Shown here: positions 1-7,585 of the stretch, in pieces
Position numbering within the stretch: the first letter of the stretch is position 1
Layout: each line of letters opens with the position of its first letter
DNA from: an uncultured Gemmatimonadota bacterium
GTDB taxonomy: Bacteria > Gemmatimonadota > Gemmatimonadetes > Gemmatimonadales > Gemmatimonadaceae
Direction of reading: 5' to 3'
Length of the DNA: 44,060 bases
Assembly: GCA_946478895.1 (NCBI GenBank)
Contig: CAMLDY010000012.1
Span: 1 to 44,060, forward strand
Notes under the pieces: model-generated
The model's database searches: none
The model's input: only the letters and a program-made list of their open reading frames with translations
What the model was told of the DNA's origin: nothing
Translations under genes and position numbers: made by a program

Positions 1-248
1 ATCTCCGTCGCTTCCCCTGCCGCACTGTGCAGCGGTCGCTCCTTGGCGCGACGCCCGAAGAACAGCATCAGCCCGCCAAACACCAGCATCACGATCCCCC
101 ACCACAGATTGATCGCAATGTTCTCGGAGCGCACGTACATCTGCGCGTCTGATTTGGTGACGACCCCGTAAACCGTAAGAACGATCCCGAGCAGCGAGAA
201 CAACGCGCCGATCGGCAGCCGAATGTCGAAACGTCCCGCAGCGCTCAT
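1..248 (-). CDS. Small membrane protein, 3' end beyond window
   Basis: The first 82 residues of a protein whose C-terminus lies outside the window. Two hydrophobic helices are visible: one at about residues 12-27, then a short polar stretch with Ser, Asp and Glu, then one at about residues 47-62, followed by a basic segment rich in Arg and Lys. This suggests a small two-helix inner-membrane protein. The ATG at 248 lies 12 bases after the symporter stop. A GGAG ribosome-binding site overlaps that stop codon, so the gene is probably co-translated with the symporter. I do not recognise a family. An accessory role to the transporter is only an inference from position. Confidence 0.6.
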   Translation of the reverse strand, partial: MSAAGRFDIRLPIGALFSLLGIVLTVYGVVTKSDAQMYVRSENIAINLWWGIVMLVFGGLMLFFGRRAKERPLHSAAGEATE

Positions 249-260
249 TGGCTCGGTCTC

Positions 261-2033
261 CTAGAAGAAGATGATGTTGAGCGCCAGCGCGATCGCCAGC
301 ACTATCACCGCGAGAACCGTCGGGCGTTCGTACCACACTACGTTCCCCTCTGACGGCTTCGGCGTGAGACTGTAAACCAGACCCCGCAATTCTTCGTCCG
401 GCCGCGGCCGGGTAGCGAGACTTACGACGATGGTGACGACGAAGCACGTCACCCACGCCGCGATCGCCGTCCAGAATGTCTGGCCGAGCTCGCTCCTGTA
501 GATAATGTGCGCCCCGAAATAGCCGCCCTTCACACCTGGCACCGCTCCCGCCGCCAGCGAAATGCCGTGATGGATCGCGGCTGCGACGGTTCCCGCGAGG
601 AGTCCGATGAACGCTCCGTGCCCGGTCGTGCGCTTCCAGAACATGCCGAGCGCAAAGGTCGCGAACAGCGGGGCGTTCACGAAGGCGAAGACGAGCTGCA
701 GCAGGTCGAGAATGTTGTTGAACGACACCGCGACGTACGCCGCGGCGATCGACAGCGCAATGCCGAACACCGTTGCTGCGCGGCCCATCCACAGATAGTG
801 CTCGTCGCTCGCGCCCTTCTTGATGTGGCTCTGGTAGATGTCGTAGGTCCAGACGGTGTTGAACGCCGTGACGTTCCCCGCCATTCCCGACATGAAGGAC
901 GCCATCAGCGCTGTGAGTCCGAGGCCGAGCATCCCGGACGGAAAGAAGCGCAGCAGCATCATCGGCACCGACAGATCGTAGTCGAGCACGACGTGGCCCG
1001 CCTGATCGAGAAGTGCCGCACCCGTTGCCGGATCGATCTTGGGCGGGACGATTCCCTGCCCGCCCGCAATCCCCAGCGCGCCGCCCGTTCCCGGCGCGTG
1101 CCAATCGACAGCGAGCGCGATCATTCCCGGCAGGATCACCAGGAACGGAAAGAAGACTTTCGGGATCGCGGCGATCAACGGAGTGCGACGCGCGGCCGCC
1201 ATGTTCTCCGACGCCATCGCGCGCTGAACGACGAGGAAATCGGTGCACCAGTATCCGAACGACAGCACGAATCCCAACCCCATCGCCAGGCCGAACCATT
1301 CGACACCAATCGGGTTCTGCGCGGAATTTCCCATGTATTGCCACGCGTGTGTCATCGCGCCCGGCTCGAATCCTCGGCCGACGGCGACTTCGGCGAGCTT
1401 GGTCTTGAGCCCGCCCCAGCCCCCTGCGGAGCGGAGCCCGAGGAACACCAGCGGCGCGAATCCGAAAACGATCAGGAAGAACTGCAGCACTTCATTGTAG
1501 ATCGCGCTGGTGAGTCCGCCGAGGAAGATGTAGGCGAGCACGATCAGAGCGGCGACGATCATGCTGATGTCGAAGCTCCAGCCAAGGAGCAGATTGAGCA
1601 GCTTCCCCATCGCGTACATCGAGATTCCGGACGACATGATGGTCATCACGGCGAAGGAGACGGCGTTCAGGGTGCGCGTTTTTTCGTCGTAGCGCAGCTT
1701 GAGATATTCCGGGACCGACCGCGCGCGCGAGCCGTAGTAGAACGGCATCATGAAGAGTCCGACGAACACCATCGCCGGGATCGCGCCGATCCAGTAGAAG
1801 TGCGCGGTGCTGATTCCGTACTTCGCGCCGGACGCCCCCATTCCGATCACTTCCTGGGCGCCGAGGTTGGCGGAGATGAAGGCGAGGCCGGCAACCCACG
1901 ATGGTATCGACCGCCCGGAGAGAAAGAAGTCGGTGCTGGTCTTCGTCGAACGCCGCAGCATCCATCCAACCACGAGGACGACTGCGAAGTACACGAGCAT
2001 CAATACATAGTCGATGGTCGTGAGATGGGTCAT
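261..2033 (-). CDS. Sodium:solute symporter (SSS/SGLT family), probably sugar
   Basis: A 590-residue polytopic membrane protein with about 13-14 predicted helices and the SSS-type N-terminus: helix 1, then FFLSGRSIPSWVAG, then a Gly/Ala-rich helix. This family imports sugars, amino acids or vitamins with sodium across the inner membrane. Length and helix pattern fit the SGLT branch. AGAGG lies 5-10 bases upstream of the ATG at 2033. The gene follows a GH27 alpha-galactosidase on the same strand, so free galactose or a galactoside is the likeliest substrate; this is inference. The 281-bp gap to the galactosidase is mostly an inverted pair of repeat A. Confidence 0.9.
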   Translation of the reverse strand: MTHLTTIDYVLMLVYFAVVLVVGWMLRRSTKTSTDFFLSGRSIPSWVAGLAFISANLGAQEVIGMGASGAKYGISTAHFYWIGAIPAMVFVGLFMMPFYYGSRARSVPEYLKLRYDEKTRTLNAVSFAVMTIMSSGISMYAMGKLLNLLLGWSFDISMIVAALIVLAYIFLGGLTSAIYNEVLQFFLIVFGFAPLVFLGLRSAGGWGGLKTKLAEVAVGRGFEPGAMTHAWQYMGNSAQNPIGVEWFGLAMGLGFVLSFGYWCTDFLVVQRAMASENMAAARRTPLIAAIPKVFFPFLVILPGMIALAVDWHAPGTGGALGIAGGQGIVPPKIDPATGAALLDQAGHVVLDYDLSVPMMLLRFFPSGMLGLGLTALMASFMSGMAGNVTAFNTVWTYDIYQSHIKKGASDEHYLWMGRAATVFGIALSIAAAYVAVSFNNILDLLQLVFAFVNAPLFATFALGMFWKRTTGHGAFIGLLAGTVAAAIHHGISLAAGAVPGVKGGYFGAHIIYRSELGQTFWTAIAAWVTCFVVTIVVSLATRPRPDEELRGLVYSLTPKPSEGNVVWYERPTVLAVIVLAIALALNIIFF

Positions 2034-2126
2034 GTCTTTCCTCTCCCGAGAGGGTTAGGGAAGCGATAAAGGTGCGTAGGAGAGGGGAGGATCGGGAAGG
2101 AGTCCGTTCGAGGTCGTGAGGACAAC

Positions 2127-2297
2127 GTACTTGGACCAAGTGCATCGACGATCGCGGACTGATTGAGGACCGAGGACATCAACTAACCCGCAGGACTGAG
2201 ACAGTGTGACCCTCGGTTATCCGCAATCCGGCAGCTATCCGCGTCCTCGATGCTCGATCAGTCCGCGATTGTCGATGCACTGGTTCGTAATACTCGG
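2127..2297. repeat. Repeat A, inverted pair 1
   Basis: Two copies of the dispersed repeat face each other: a plus copy at about 2127-2177 and a minus copy at about 2243-2297, with about 65 bp between them. The core reads TGCATCGACRATCGCGGACT. The minus copy lies just downstream of the GH27 stop codon (2315), so the pair could form a long hairpin in the transcript between galactosidase and symporter. I see no gene in this gap. Confidence 0.8.
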
Positions 2298-2314
2298 TCA
2301 AAAGCTTTCGGCTC

Positions 2315-3505
2315 TCAGCGCGATAGCTTCAGCATCACCGCCGAATGCCCTGCCACGAGGGCACTATAGCTGCCTCGATGCCGCCCGAGATCCGCGTGCC
2401 GCCAGAGATCGCGGACTGCTGCCGAATCCACGTGAATTCCTGCGCGCCGGAATGAGACTCTGATCGAGTCGGGCGCAGTCCCTCGATTGAGCAACACTAC
2501 TGCACGAGAGCCATCTCGCAACGGCTTCGACCAAACCTGCCGCTCGGGCGGGCCCGAGGAGACCAGTGTTCCCTGCGCGCCCAACGAATCCTGATCGACC
2601 GCGATCACTTCGGCATTGGTGAGGATCGATTTCGTTTCGGGAGACATCGTGCGCAGATCATTGCCGGCGATGAGCGGCGCGGCCTGCATCGCCCACAGAC
2701 TCATGTGCGCGCGGTATTCGTCGGGTGTCATTCCACCGTTTCCGATCTCGAGCATGTCGGGATCGTTCCAGGCGCCGGGACGTGCGACCGCGGAGTGTTG
2801 CGCCGACTGATCGAGATTGGACAGCATCGACGCCCAGTTGTCGCCGATGTCGTCGGTGGTGCGCCACAGGTTTCCCACGCGGGGCGCCCAATCCCACGGT
2901 TGGTTGACGCCCCACTCGCAGATGCTGAGCACGATCGGCCGGCCCGTCGCGTCCAGCGCTCGGCGGAACTTGGTGTACTGCGCGATCGCGTTGAGCCCGT
3001 CGGAGTTGCACCAGTCTTCCTTGACGTAATCGACGCCCCAGCGGGCGTAGGTTTGCGCGTCGCGTTCCTCGTAGCCGAGGGTGCCTGGCCGTCCCTGACA
3101 CGTCTTCGTACCGGCGTCGGTGTAGATCCCGAACTTTAGTCCCTTGGAGTGGACGTAATCGGCGAGTGCCCTAATCCCGTGCGGAAACCGCTGCGGGTCA
3201 GCGACGATCGTCCCCGACGCATCGCGCGAGACCTGCCAGCAATCGTCGATCACAACGTATCTGTATCCTGCGTCGCGCATCCCGCTCGAGACCATTGCGT
3301 CGGCGGTCTCTCTGATCAGCGCCTCGCTGACGTTGCAGCCGAAATGGTTCCAGCTGTTCCATCCCATCGGCGGCGTCAGCGCGACTCGTGGCGGAGGTGT
3401 TGGCCGATAACTCGCGGCCGCGCCGAGTGTGAGCAGGAGGAGAGCGCTTAGGGGGAGGAGCGTGCGAGCGTTGCGCATAAAGCCTCGTCGAGTTGTCGAT
3501 TCCAT
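2315..3505 (-). CDS. Alpha-galactosidase, GH27
   Basis: A 396-residue secreted hydrolase that removes terminal alpha-galactosyl residues (some GH27 members act on beta-L-arabinopyranosides). A hydrophobic signal segment spans about residues 13-31. The mature barrel opens with TPPMGWNSWNHFGCNVSE, the GH27 signature, then VIDDCW (85-90). The nucleophile is D164 in VKEDWC, and the acid/base is D219 in RTTDDIGD, with the clan GH-D spacing R-x3-D. PGAWNDPDML follows. The C-terminal beta domain is present, so the protein looks complete. It is upstream of the symporter on the same strand and belongs with the galactokinase locus by theme. The substrate linkage is not visible in the sequence. Confidence 0.93.
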   Translation of the reverse strand: MESTTRRGFMRNARTLLPLSALLLLTLGAAASYRPTPPPRVALTPPMGWNSWNHFGCNVSEALIRETADAMVSSGMRDAGYRYVVIDDCWQVSRDASGTIVADPQRFPHGIRALADYVHSKGLKFGIYTDAGTKTCQGRPGTLGYEERDAQTYARWGVDYVKEDWCNSDGLNAIAQYTKFRRALDATGRPIVLSICEWGVNQPWDWAPRVGNLWRTTDDIGDNWASMLSNLDQSAQHSAVARPGAWNDPDMLEIGNGGMTPDEYRAHMSLWAMQAAPLIAGNDLRTMSPETKSILTNAEVIAVDQDSLGAQGTLVSSGPPERQVWSKPLRDGSRAVVLLNRGTAPDSIRVSFRRAGIHVDSAAVRDLWRHADLGRHRGSYSALVAGHSAVMLKLSR

Positions 3506-3600
3506 TCAGCTGTTAATGCGGTCAATAGTATCGCAGAATAGAGCCGGACTCACTACCAGGAACTTACCATGTGGCCTCGGATGTCCTTCGCGGCAGTCAT

Positions 3601-3693
3601 CGAGTACTCGGACTAACGGCATCGACAATCGCGGATTAATCGAGTACTCGGACTAACGGCATCGATAATCGCGGACTGATTGAGGATCGGGGA
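3601..3693 (+). repeat. Repeat A, left arm (tandem copies) of the four-helix-bundle element
   Basis: Two direct copies of repeat A: a shortened one at 3601-3640 and a full one at 3641-3693, both beginning CGAGTACTCGGACTAACGGC. They precede a four-helix-bundle ORF. The mirror-image arm, also one full and one short copy, lies at about 4051-4125. The arms could pair into a stem of 50 bp or more around the ORF. Confidence 0.85.
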
Positions 3694-3711
3694 CGCGCAT
3701 TACGCGGGGGA

Positions 3712-4014
3712 ATGAGCATCAGTCGACGAAAACGGCTAGGGGAACGCATTGCCGGGCAGCTCTACGCGGCGGTGAGCTCGATCAGCGCCAACATTGCGGA
3801 GGGCTACTCCCGCAGCTCAGGGAAAGATCGAGCGCTGATCTTTGAGTTCGCCCTCGGCTCCGTCCGTGAGAGCATCAGCTTCTACCAAGCCAGCCGGCCA
3901 ATCCTGGGCGAAGTCATCACCGCCCGCCTCAACATCCTCGAGGAAATTCGCCGCCTCCTCCTCGCCATTATTCCCCGCGAACGCGGCAAACCAATCCCCC
4001 GCACCAACCGGTAA
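3712..4014 (+). CDS. Four-helix-bundle protein (23S rRNA IVS-type), N-terminally shortened
   Basis: About 100 residues carrying the family core SSISANIAEGYSRSSGKD, a helix with E-F-A-L-G-S-V-R-E-S, and a C-terminal amphipathic helix ending in a basic tail. This is the S23/IVP family (TIGR02436-like), found in intervening sequences of 23S rRNA and also as free genes of unknown function. The usual first helix (D-L-x-V-W type) is missing. The frame is open back only to 3640, inside repeat A, so the gene is truncated or starts unusually. The GGGGG before the ATG is too close for a good ribosome-binding site. The ORF sits inside an inverted pair of repeat A. No rRNA is nearby, so it is not a true rRNA intron. 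Confidence 0.65.
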   Translation: MSISRRKRLGERIAGQLYAAVSSISANIAEGYSRSSGKDRALIFEFALGSVRESISFYQASRPILGEVITARLNILEEIRRLLLAIIPRERGKPIPRTNR

Positions 4015-4050
4015 ACTGGCAGAACGCGCTCAATGCGCAGGGATCGAACT

Positions 4051-4125
4051 GTCCTCGATCCTCGATCAGTCCGCGATTATCGATGCCGTTAGTCCGAGTA
4101 CTCGATGCCGTTGTTCGAGTCCTCC
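4051..4125 (-). repeat. Repeat A, right arm of the four-helix-bundle element
   Basis: A full inverted copy at about 4051-4102 is followed by a short partial copy to about 4125, mirroring the left arm at 3601-3693. The partial copy ends a few bases from the stop codon of the LytTR regulator (4130, minus strand). Confidence 0.8.
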
Positions 4126-4129
4126 ATCC

Positions 4130-4963
4130 TCAAGTACCAAGCCGCCTCTCCAGCTCTTCTCTCCTCCCCCGCGCGACCTTGATCTTCAAGCCATTCCTGA
4201 GCTGAGCATCGCATTCCCCACTCGGCGATTTCAGCAGCGCCTCCACGCGATCGAGCTGCACGATCGCCGAGCGATGGATGCGGAAGAAGCGCGACGGGTC
4301 GAGCTGATCTTCCAGATTCTGCATCGCTTCGCGAATGAGGTGCTTGCGGTCGCCCACCACCAGCTCGGCGTATGGTCCGCTGGCCAGGATGCAGTCGATC
4401 TCCGCCACGGGGATGAAACGCACTTTTCCTCGCGATTCGACTGGAATACGCTCGATGAAGCGGGAAGCGGGAGGCGAGACCGCGGAGACGGTTTTCATGT
4501 CCCGCATCTCGGTCAGCTCCCGCTTCGCGCTTCCCATTTCCCCCAATACAGCGAGAAGCCTTTTGCGCAGCTGGTCGGCGGCTTCCAGCCACGCCATGCG
4601 GCGCGCGCGCTGAAAGGCCTGCTCGAAACGATCGTCGTCGAACGGCTTCACCAGATAATCGATCGCCGCCAGATCGAATGCCGTGAGCGCGTGCTTGTCG
4701 TAGGCCGTCACGAATACCGTCGGCGGCATCTCGGCGGCGCCGATGGTGCGCACGACGTCGAGCCCGCTCATCCCGGGCATCTGAACATCCAGAAATACGA
4801 GATCCGGCTCCTCCGTGCGGATTGCCTCGACCGCCGAGACGCCGTCGCCGATCATCCCGACGATCTCGACGCCGCGGTCCGTGCGCAGCAGATCCGCGAT
4901 CCGCTGCCGACCGAGCGGCTCGTCGTCGACGATCAATACGCGAAGCGGCGCTTTGTCAGTCAT
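4130..4963 (-). CDS. LytTR response regulator
   Basis: A 277-residue DNA-binding response regulator. The receiver domain (about 7-125) has the acid pair D13/D14, phosphoacceptor D59 in LVFLDVQMPG, T87 and K106. A LytTR DNA-binding domain fills about 165-275, with KVRFIPVAEIDCI and FFRIHRSAIV. The ATG at 4963 overlaps the end of the upstream kinase by 8 bases. A longer frame opens at 5068 but runs through the kinase gene, so I reject that start. The linker between the domains is encoded by GGGAAGC-type heptamer DNA (about 4452-4474 and 4518-4545). Targets are unknown. The pair is divergent from an efflux adaptor/permease operon, a plausible target. Confidence 0.93.
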   Translation of the reverse strand: MTDKAPLRVLIVDDEPLGRQRIADLLRTDRGVEIVGMIGDGVSAVEAIRTEEPDLVFLDVQMPGMSGLDVVRTIGAAEMPPTVFVTAYDKHALTAFDLAAIDYLVKPFDDDRFEQAFQRARRMAWLEAADQLRKRLLAVLGEMGSAKRELTEMRDMKTVSAVSPPASRFIERIPVESRGKVRFIPVAEIDCILASGPYAELVVGDRKHLIREAMQNLEDQLDPSRFFRIHRSAIVQLDRVEALLKSPSGECDAQLRNGLKIKVARGRREELERRLGT

Positions 4964-6173
4964 TGGCTGGGCTCCGACGCTGCGGAGTGGTGTGATACGG
5001 CAGGCGAACCTCCACCAGCGCACCGCCGCCGTCGGCCGCGGTGAGCGCGAGTGCATAGCGCGATCCATAAAGCTGCGTGAGGCGTGCCCGCGTGTTCGTC
5101 AGGCCCACGCCTTCACGCATCTCCCACGCCGGCCCGCGACCGTTGTCGCGCACTGTGAGCACGAGGTCGCCATTGTCGCGCACGGCGCGCACCGCTACGC
5201 GCCCGGTGCTCTGCACCAGCGCCAGGCCGTGGCGAAACGCGTTTTCGACCAGCGGCTGGAGCACGAGATTGGGGACGAGCGCGTCGTCGAGCGAGGTGTC
5301 AGTATCGATCGACACCTCGAGCTTGCCCTGAAAGCGGACTTCCATGATGTCCAGATACTGCCGCAGCATCTCGATCTCGCGCGCGAGAGTGATCTCCTGC
5401 TCCCCGCCATCGTCGAGGGTGTGGCGAAGAAGATCGCCGAGCCGCGCGATCATTCGGCGCACCCCGCGCGGATCCTGTTCGACGAGGGTGGAGATGGCGT
5501 TCAGCGTATTGAACAGGAAGTGCGGATTGAGCTGTGCGCGCAGCGCATTCAATCGCGCGTCGGCGAGCTGCGCGTGGAGCTCCGCCGCTTCCGCCTCGAG
5601 GCGACGCGCTTCGTCCAGTCGCGCGCGATATCGCACGACGTAGTTGCGCGCGAGTGCAGCGCCGAGCACGACGACATAGACCATGAAGTCGTAGAGAAAC
5701 GAGAAGCGGAAGAACAGCCCGCGCGCCGGCTGGGCCGGCGGTCGTTGCGGAACCATCCGCGATCCGGGCGGCAGCACGGGTGCGGGCGCCCGCGGCGGAA
5801 TCATCTGCCCGCTGATCAGCTGGAGCAGCGCATCCATCGCGATTGCGAGCACGAGTCCGACGATCAGGAACGCGAGGATGCGCTCGAGGGTGGGGCGATC
5901 GCCGCCGTAGCGTCGCGCCATCCAGAAGATGGGCAATGTCAGAAGGGCCCATAATCCGTACTCGACCAGCGCCAGAGTCGCGAAGCCGGGCGTCACTTCC
6001 GGGCGCACCGCCGCCCGCATCGCCGCGACGGCAGCGACACGGGGATCGACGAGGCGCCCCGCGGCGGTGAGCACGGCGAGGAACGCCCAGAAGGCGAGGA
6101 TCGCGAAGATCTCGCCCGGCGTTAGCCGGTTGATTGACCGATCGACGTCCCGTTCGTGCTGCGTATCAGTCAT
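4956..6173 (-). CDS. LytS/YehU-type membrane sensor histidine kinase
   Basis: A sensor kinase partnering the LytTR regulator. The N-terminal half holds about four hydrophobic helices. A coiled-coil stretch rich in Arg, Ala and Glu leads into the His_kinase domain with AQLNPHFLFNTLNAIS (phosphorylated His is residue 218 from this start). The ATPase domain follows, with QPLVENAFRHG (N box), LTVRDNGRG and GVGLTNTRARL. The start is uncertain: the ATG at 6173 gives 405 residues, and an in-frame GTG at 6203 gives 415. Neither has a strong ribosome-binding site. No extracytoplasmic sensor domain is seen, so the signal is probably sensed in the membrane. The stop overlaps the regulator start, implying translational coupling. 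Confidence 0.92.
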   Translation of the reverse strand: MTDTQHERDVDRSINRLTPGEIFAILAFWAFLAVLTAAGRLVDPRVAAVAAMRAAVRPEVTPGFATLALVEYGLWALLTLPIFWMARRYGGDRPTLERILAFLIVGLVLAIAMDALLQLISGQMIPPRAPAPVLPPGSRMVPQRPPAQPARGLFFRFSFLYDFMVYVVVLGAALARNYVVRYRARLDEARRLEAEAAELHAQLADARLNALRAQLNPHFLFNTLNAISTLVEQDPRGVRRMIARLGDLLRHTLDDGGEQEITLAREIEMLRQYLDIMEVRFQGKLEVSIDTDTSLDDALVPNLVLQPLVENAFRHGLALVQSTGRVAVRAVRDNGDLVLTVRDNGRGPAWEMREGVGLTNTRARLTQLYGSRYALALTAADGGGALVEVRLPYHTTPQRRSPAND

Positions 6174-6268
6174 CTCGTAACGCGTAACCGCCGTTGGTAA
6201 CACCGCGCTGAGTGCCGCTCGCGGCGCTCCGTACTGTCACTTCGATGCCCCGCGCCAAAAGTATCGCG

Positions 6269-6298
6269 TCCCCCATCCCTCATCCCCCATCCCGCCGC
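6269..6298 (+). repeat. C-rich heptamer tract before the adaptor gene
   Basis: Four imperfect units of the type CCCCATC/CCTCATC run directly into the ATG of the efflux adaptor, leaving no room for a normal ribosome-binding site. The same unit occurs at 11598-11632 and, in related form, at 17161-17233. Confidence 0.7.
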
Positions 6299-7585
6299 AT
6301 GAAGATTACGGCGACAGCATTCGGCGCAATCCTCCTCCTCGCCGGCACCGGCTGGTTTTACAAGCGCGCCGACGGAAGCCAGGCGCCAATCTATCGAACG
6401 GCGACGGTCGAGCGCGGCGACGTGAGATCGACCGTCTCTGCTACCGGTACGCTCAACGCCGTGCAAACGATTCAGGTCGGCACCCAGGCGTCCGGACAGA
6501 TCGCGGCTCTGTACGTCGATTACAACGATCGCGTCAGGAGGGGTCAGCTGCTCGCGACCATCGATCCGTCGCTCCAGAACCAGGCAGTGGCGGAAGCGCA
6601 GGCGCAGCTCGAGCGCGCGCTGGCAATGACGCAACAGGCGGAGGCCGACTACGACCGCGGCAACCAGCTCTTCGACGTCAAGGCCATCACCGCCGGCGAG
6701 TTCGGCACATTACAGTCCAACCTATCGGTGCAACGGGCGAACGTGAAATCCGCTCGCATTGCCCTCGACCGCGCGCGACAGAATCTCGCCTACACGAGAA
6801 TCTACGCGCCGATCAACGGCGTCATCGTCGAGCGCAACGTGGACGTCGGCCAAACCGTCGCCGCAAACTTCTCGGCGCCGCAGCTCTTTCTCATCGCCAA
6901 CGATCTCTCCGACATGCAGATCCTCGCGTCGGTCGACGAGAGCGACATCGGCGCGATCAGGGTGGGGCAGCGGGTGGAGTTCACCGTGCAGGCCTACCCG
7001 AGCGAGACCTTCGCGGGCACGGTGCAGAAGGTGCGGCTCCAGTCGAAGACCCAGGACAACGTCGTGAACTACACGGTCGTCGTCGGGGTGCACAACACGA
7101 CCGGCAAGCTTCTCCCCGGCATGACCGCCACCGCGGAGTTCCTCACCGGCGAGGCGCACGACGTCCTGGTGGTTCCGAACTCGGCGCTGCGCGTCAGAGT
7201 GAGCGGGATGGGGGAAGCGGGAAGCGGGAAGCGGGAAAGCGAAAGCCGGCAGCGGGCAGCTGGCACCGGGCAGCTCGGAGCAGTGGTAAGTCCTTCCCAA
7301 CGACTAACCGATCCCGACACCAACGACGCGCCGGATGCGAACTCCGCAACTCTTTGGACGATCAATGATAGAGGTTCGCTGCGGCCCGTCCGCGTCCGCA
7401 CCGGCCTCAGCGACGAAAGCCACACCGAAGTCTCCGGTTCCGGCCTCACCGTCGGCACGAAGATCGTGATCGGTGTCGTTGACGGCGCCATGTCGGGCGA
7501 TGCGGCGGGCTCCAGCAATCCGTTCCAGAATCCGCGTCCGAGTGGCGGCGGGGGCGGCGGGGGCGGCGGCGACAAGGGCGGTTGA
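6299..7585 (+). CDS. RND/ABC-type periplasmic adaptor (MacA-like, HlyD family)
   Basis: A 428-residue membrane-fusion protein linking an inner-membrane transporter to an outer-membrane channel. It has one N-terminal anchor helix (about 5-18), a barrel-sandwich (biotinyl-lipoyl-like) half with TIQVGTQASGQI, a coiled-coil hairpin rich in Gln/Ala/Glu, the second lipoyl half with RIYAPINGVIVERNVDVG, and a beta-barrel domain. I chose the ATG at 6299 because the anchor follows at once. In-frame GTG 6212 and ATG 6245 would add a tail translated from heptamer repeats. Oddities: residues about 302-323 are encoded by GGGAAGC-type repeats, and the C-terminus is a run of Gly. The stop overlaps the permease ATG (TGATG). 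Confidence 0.9.
   Translation: MKITATAFGAILLLAGTGWFYKRADGSQAPIYRTATVERGDVRSTVSATGTLNAVQTIQVGTQASGQIAALYVDYNDRVRRGQLLATIDPSLQNQAVAEAQAQLERALAMTQQAEADYDRGNQLFDVKAITAGEFGTLQSNLSVQRANVKSARIALDRARQNLAYTRIYAPINGVIVERNVDVGQTVAANFSAPQLFLIANDLSDMQILASVDESDIGAIRVGQRVEFTVQAYPSETFAGTVQKVRLQSKTQDNVVNYTVVVGVHNTTGKLLPGMTATAEFLTGEAHDVLVVPNSALRVRVSGMGEAGSGKRESESRQRAAGTGQLGAVVSPSQRLTDPDTNDAPDANSATLWTINDRGSLRPVRVRTGLSDESHTEVSGSGLTVGTKIVIGVVDGAMSGDAAGSSNPFQNPRPSGGGGGGGGGDKGG
7202..7262 (+). repeat. G-rich heptamer tract inside the adaptor gene
   Basis: Consecutive units of the GGGAAGC/GGCAGCG type lie within the coding frame of the adaptor. They encode a Gly/Ser/Arg/Gln-rich insert between the beta-barrel and C-terminal domains. 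The frame is kept. This looks like repeat DNA inserted into a tolerant linker. Confidence 0.7.

Noticed and set aside
507..2069. A 520-codon plus-strand frame opposite the symporter
   Set aside because: Its composition is dominated by Arg, His and Glu with no recognisable domain; the minus strand encodes an SSS transporter.
3712..4014. True intervening sequence of a 23S rRNA gene
   Set aside because: No rRNA sequence flanks the element; neighbours are protein genes.
7540..7582. Poly-glycine tail of the adaptor as a frameshift
   Set aside because: The frame stays open and the stop overlaps the permease start exactly, so the tail is simple-repeat coding, not an error I can show.
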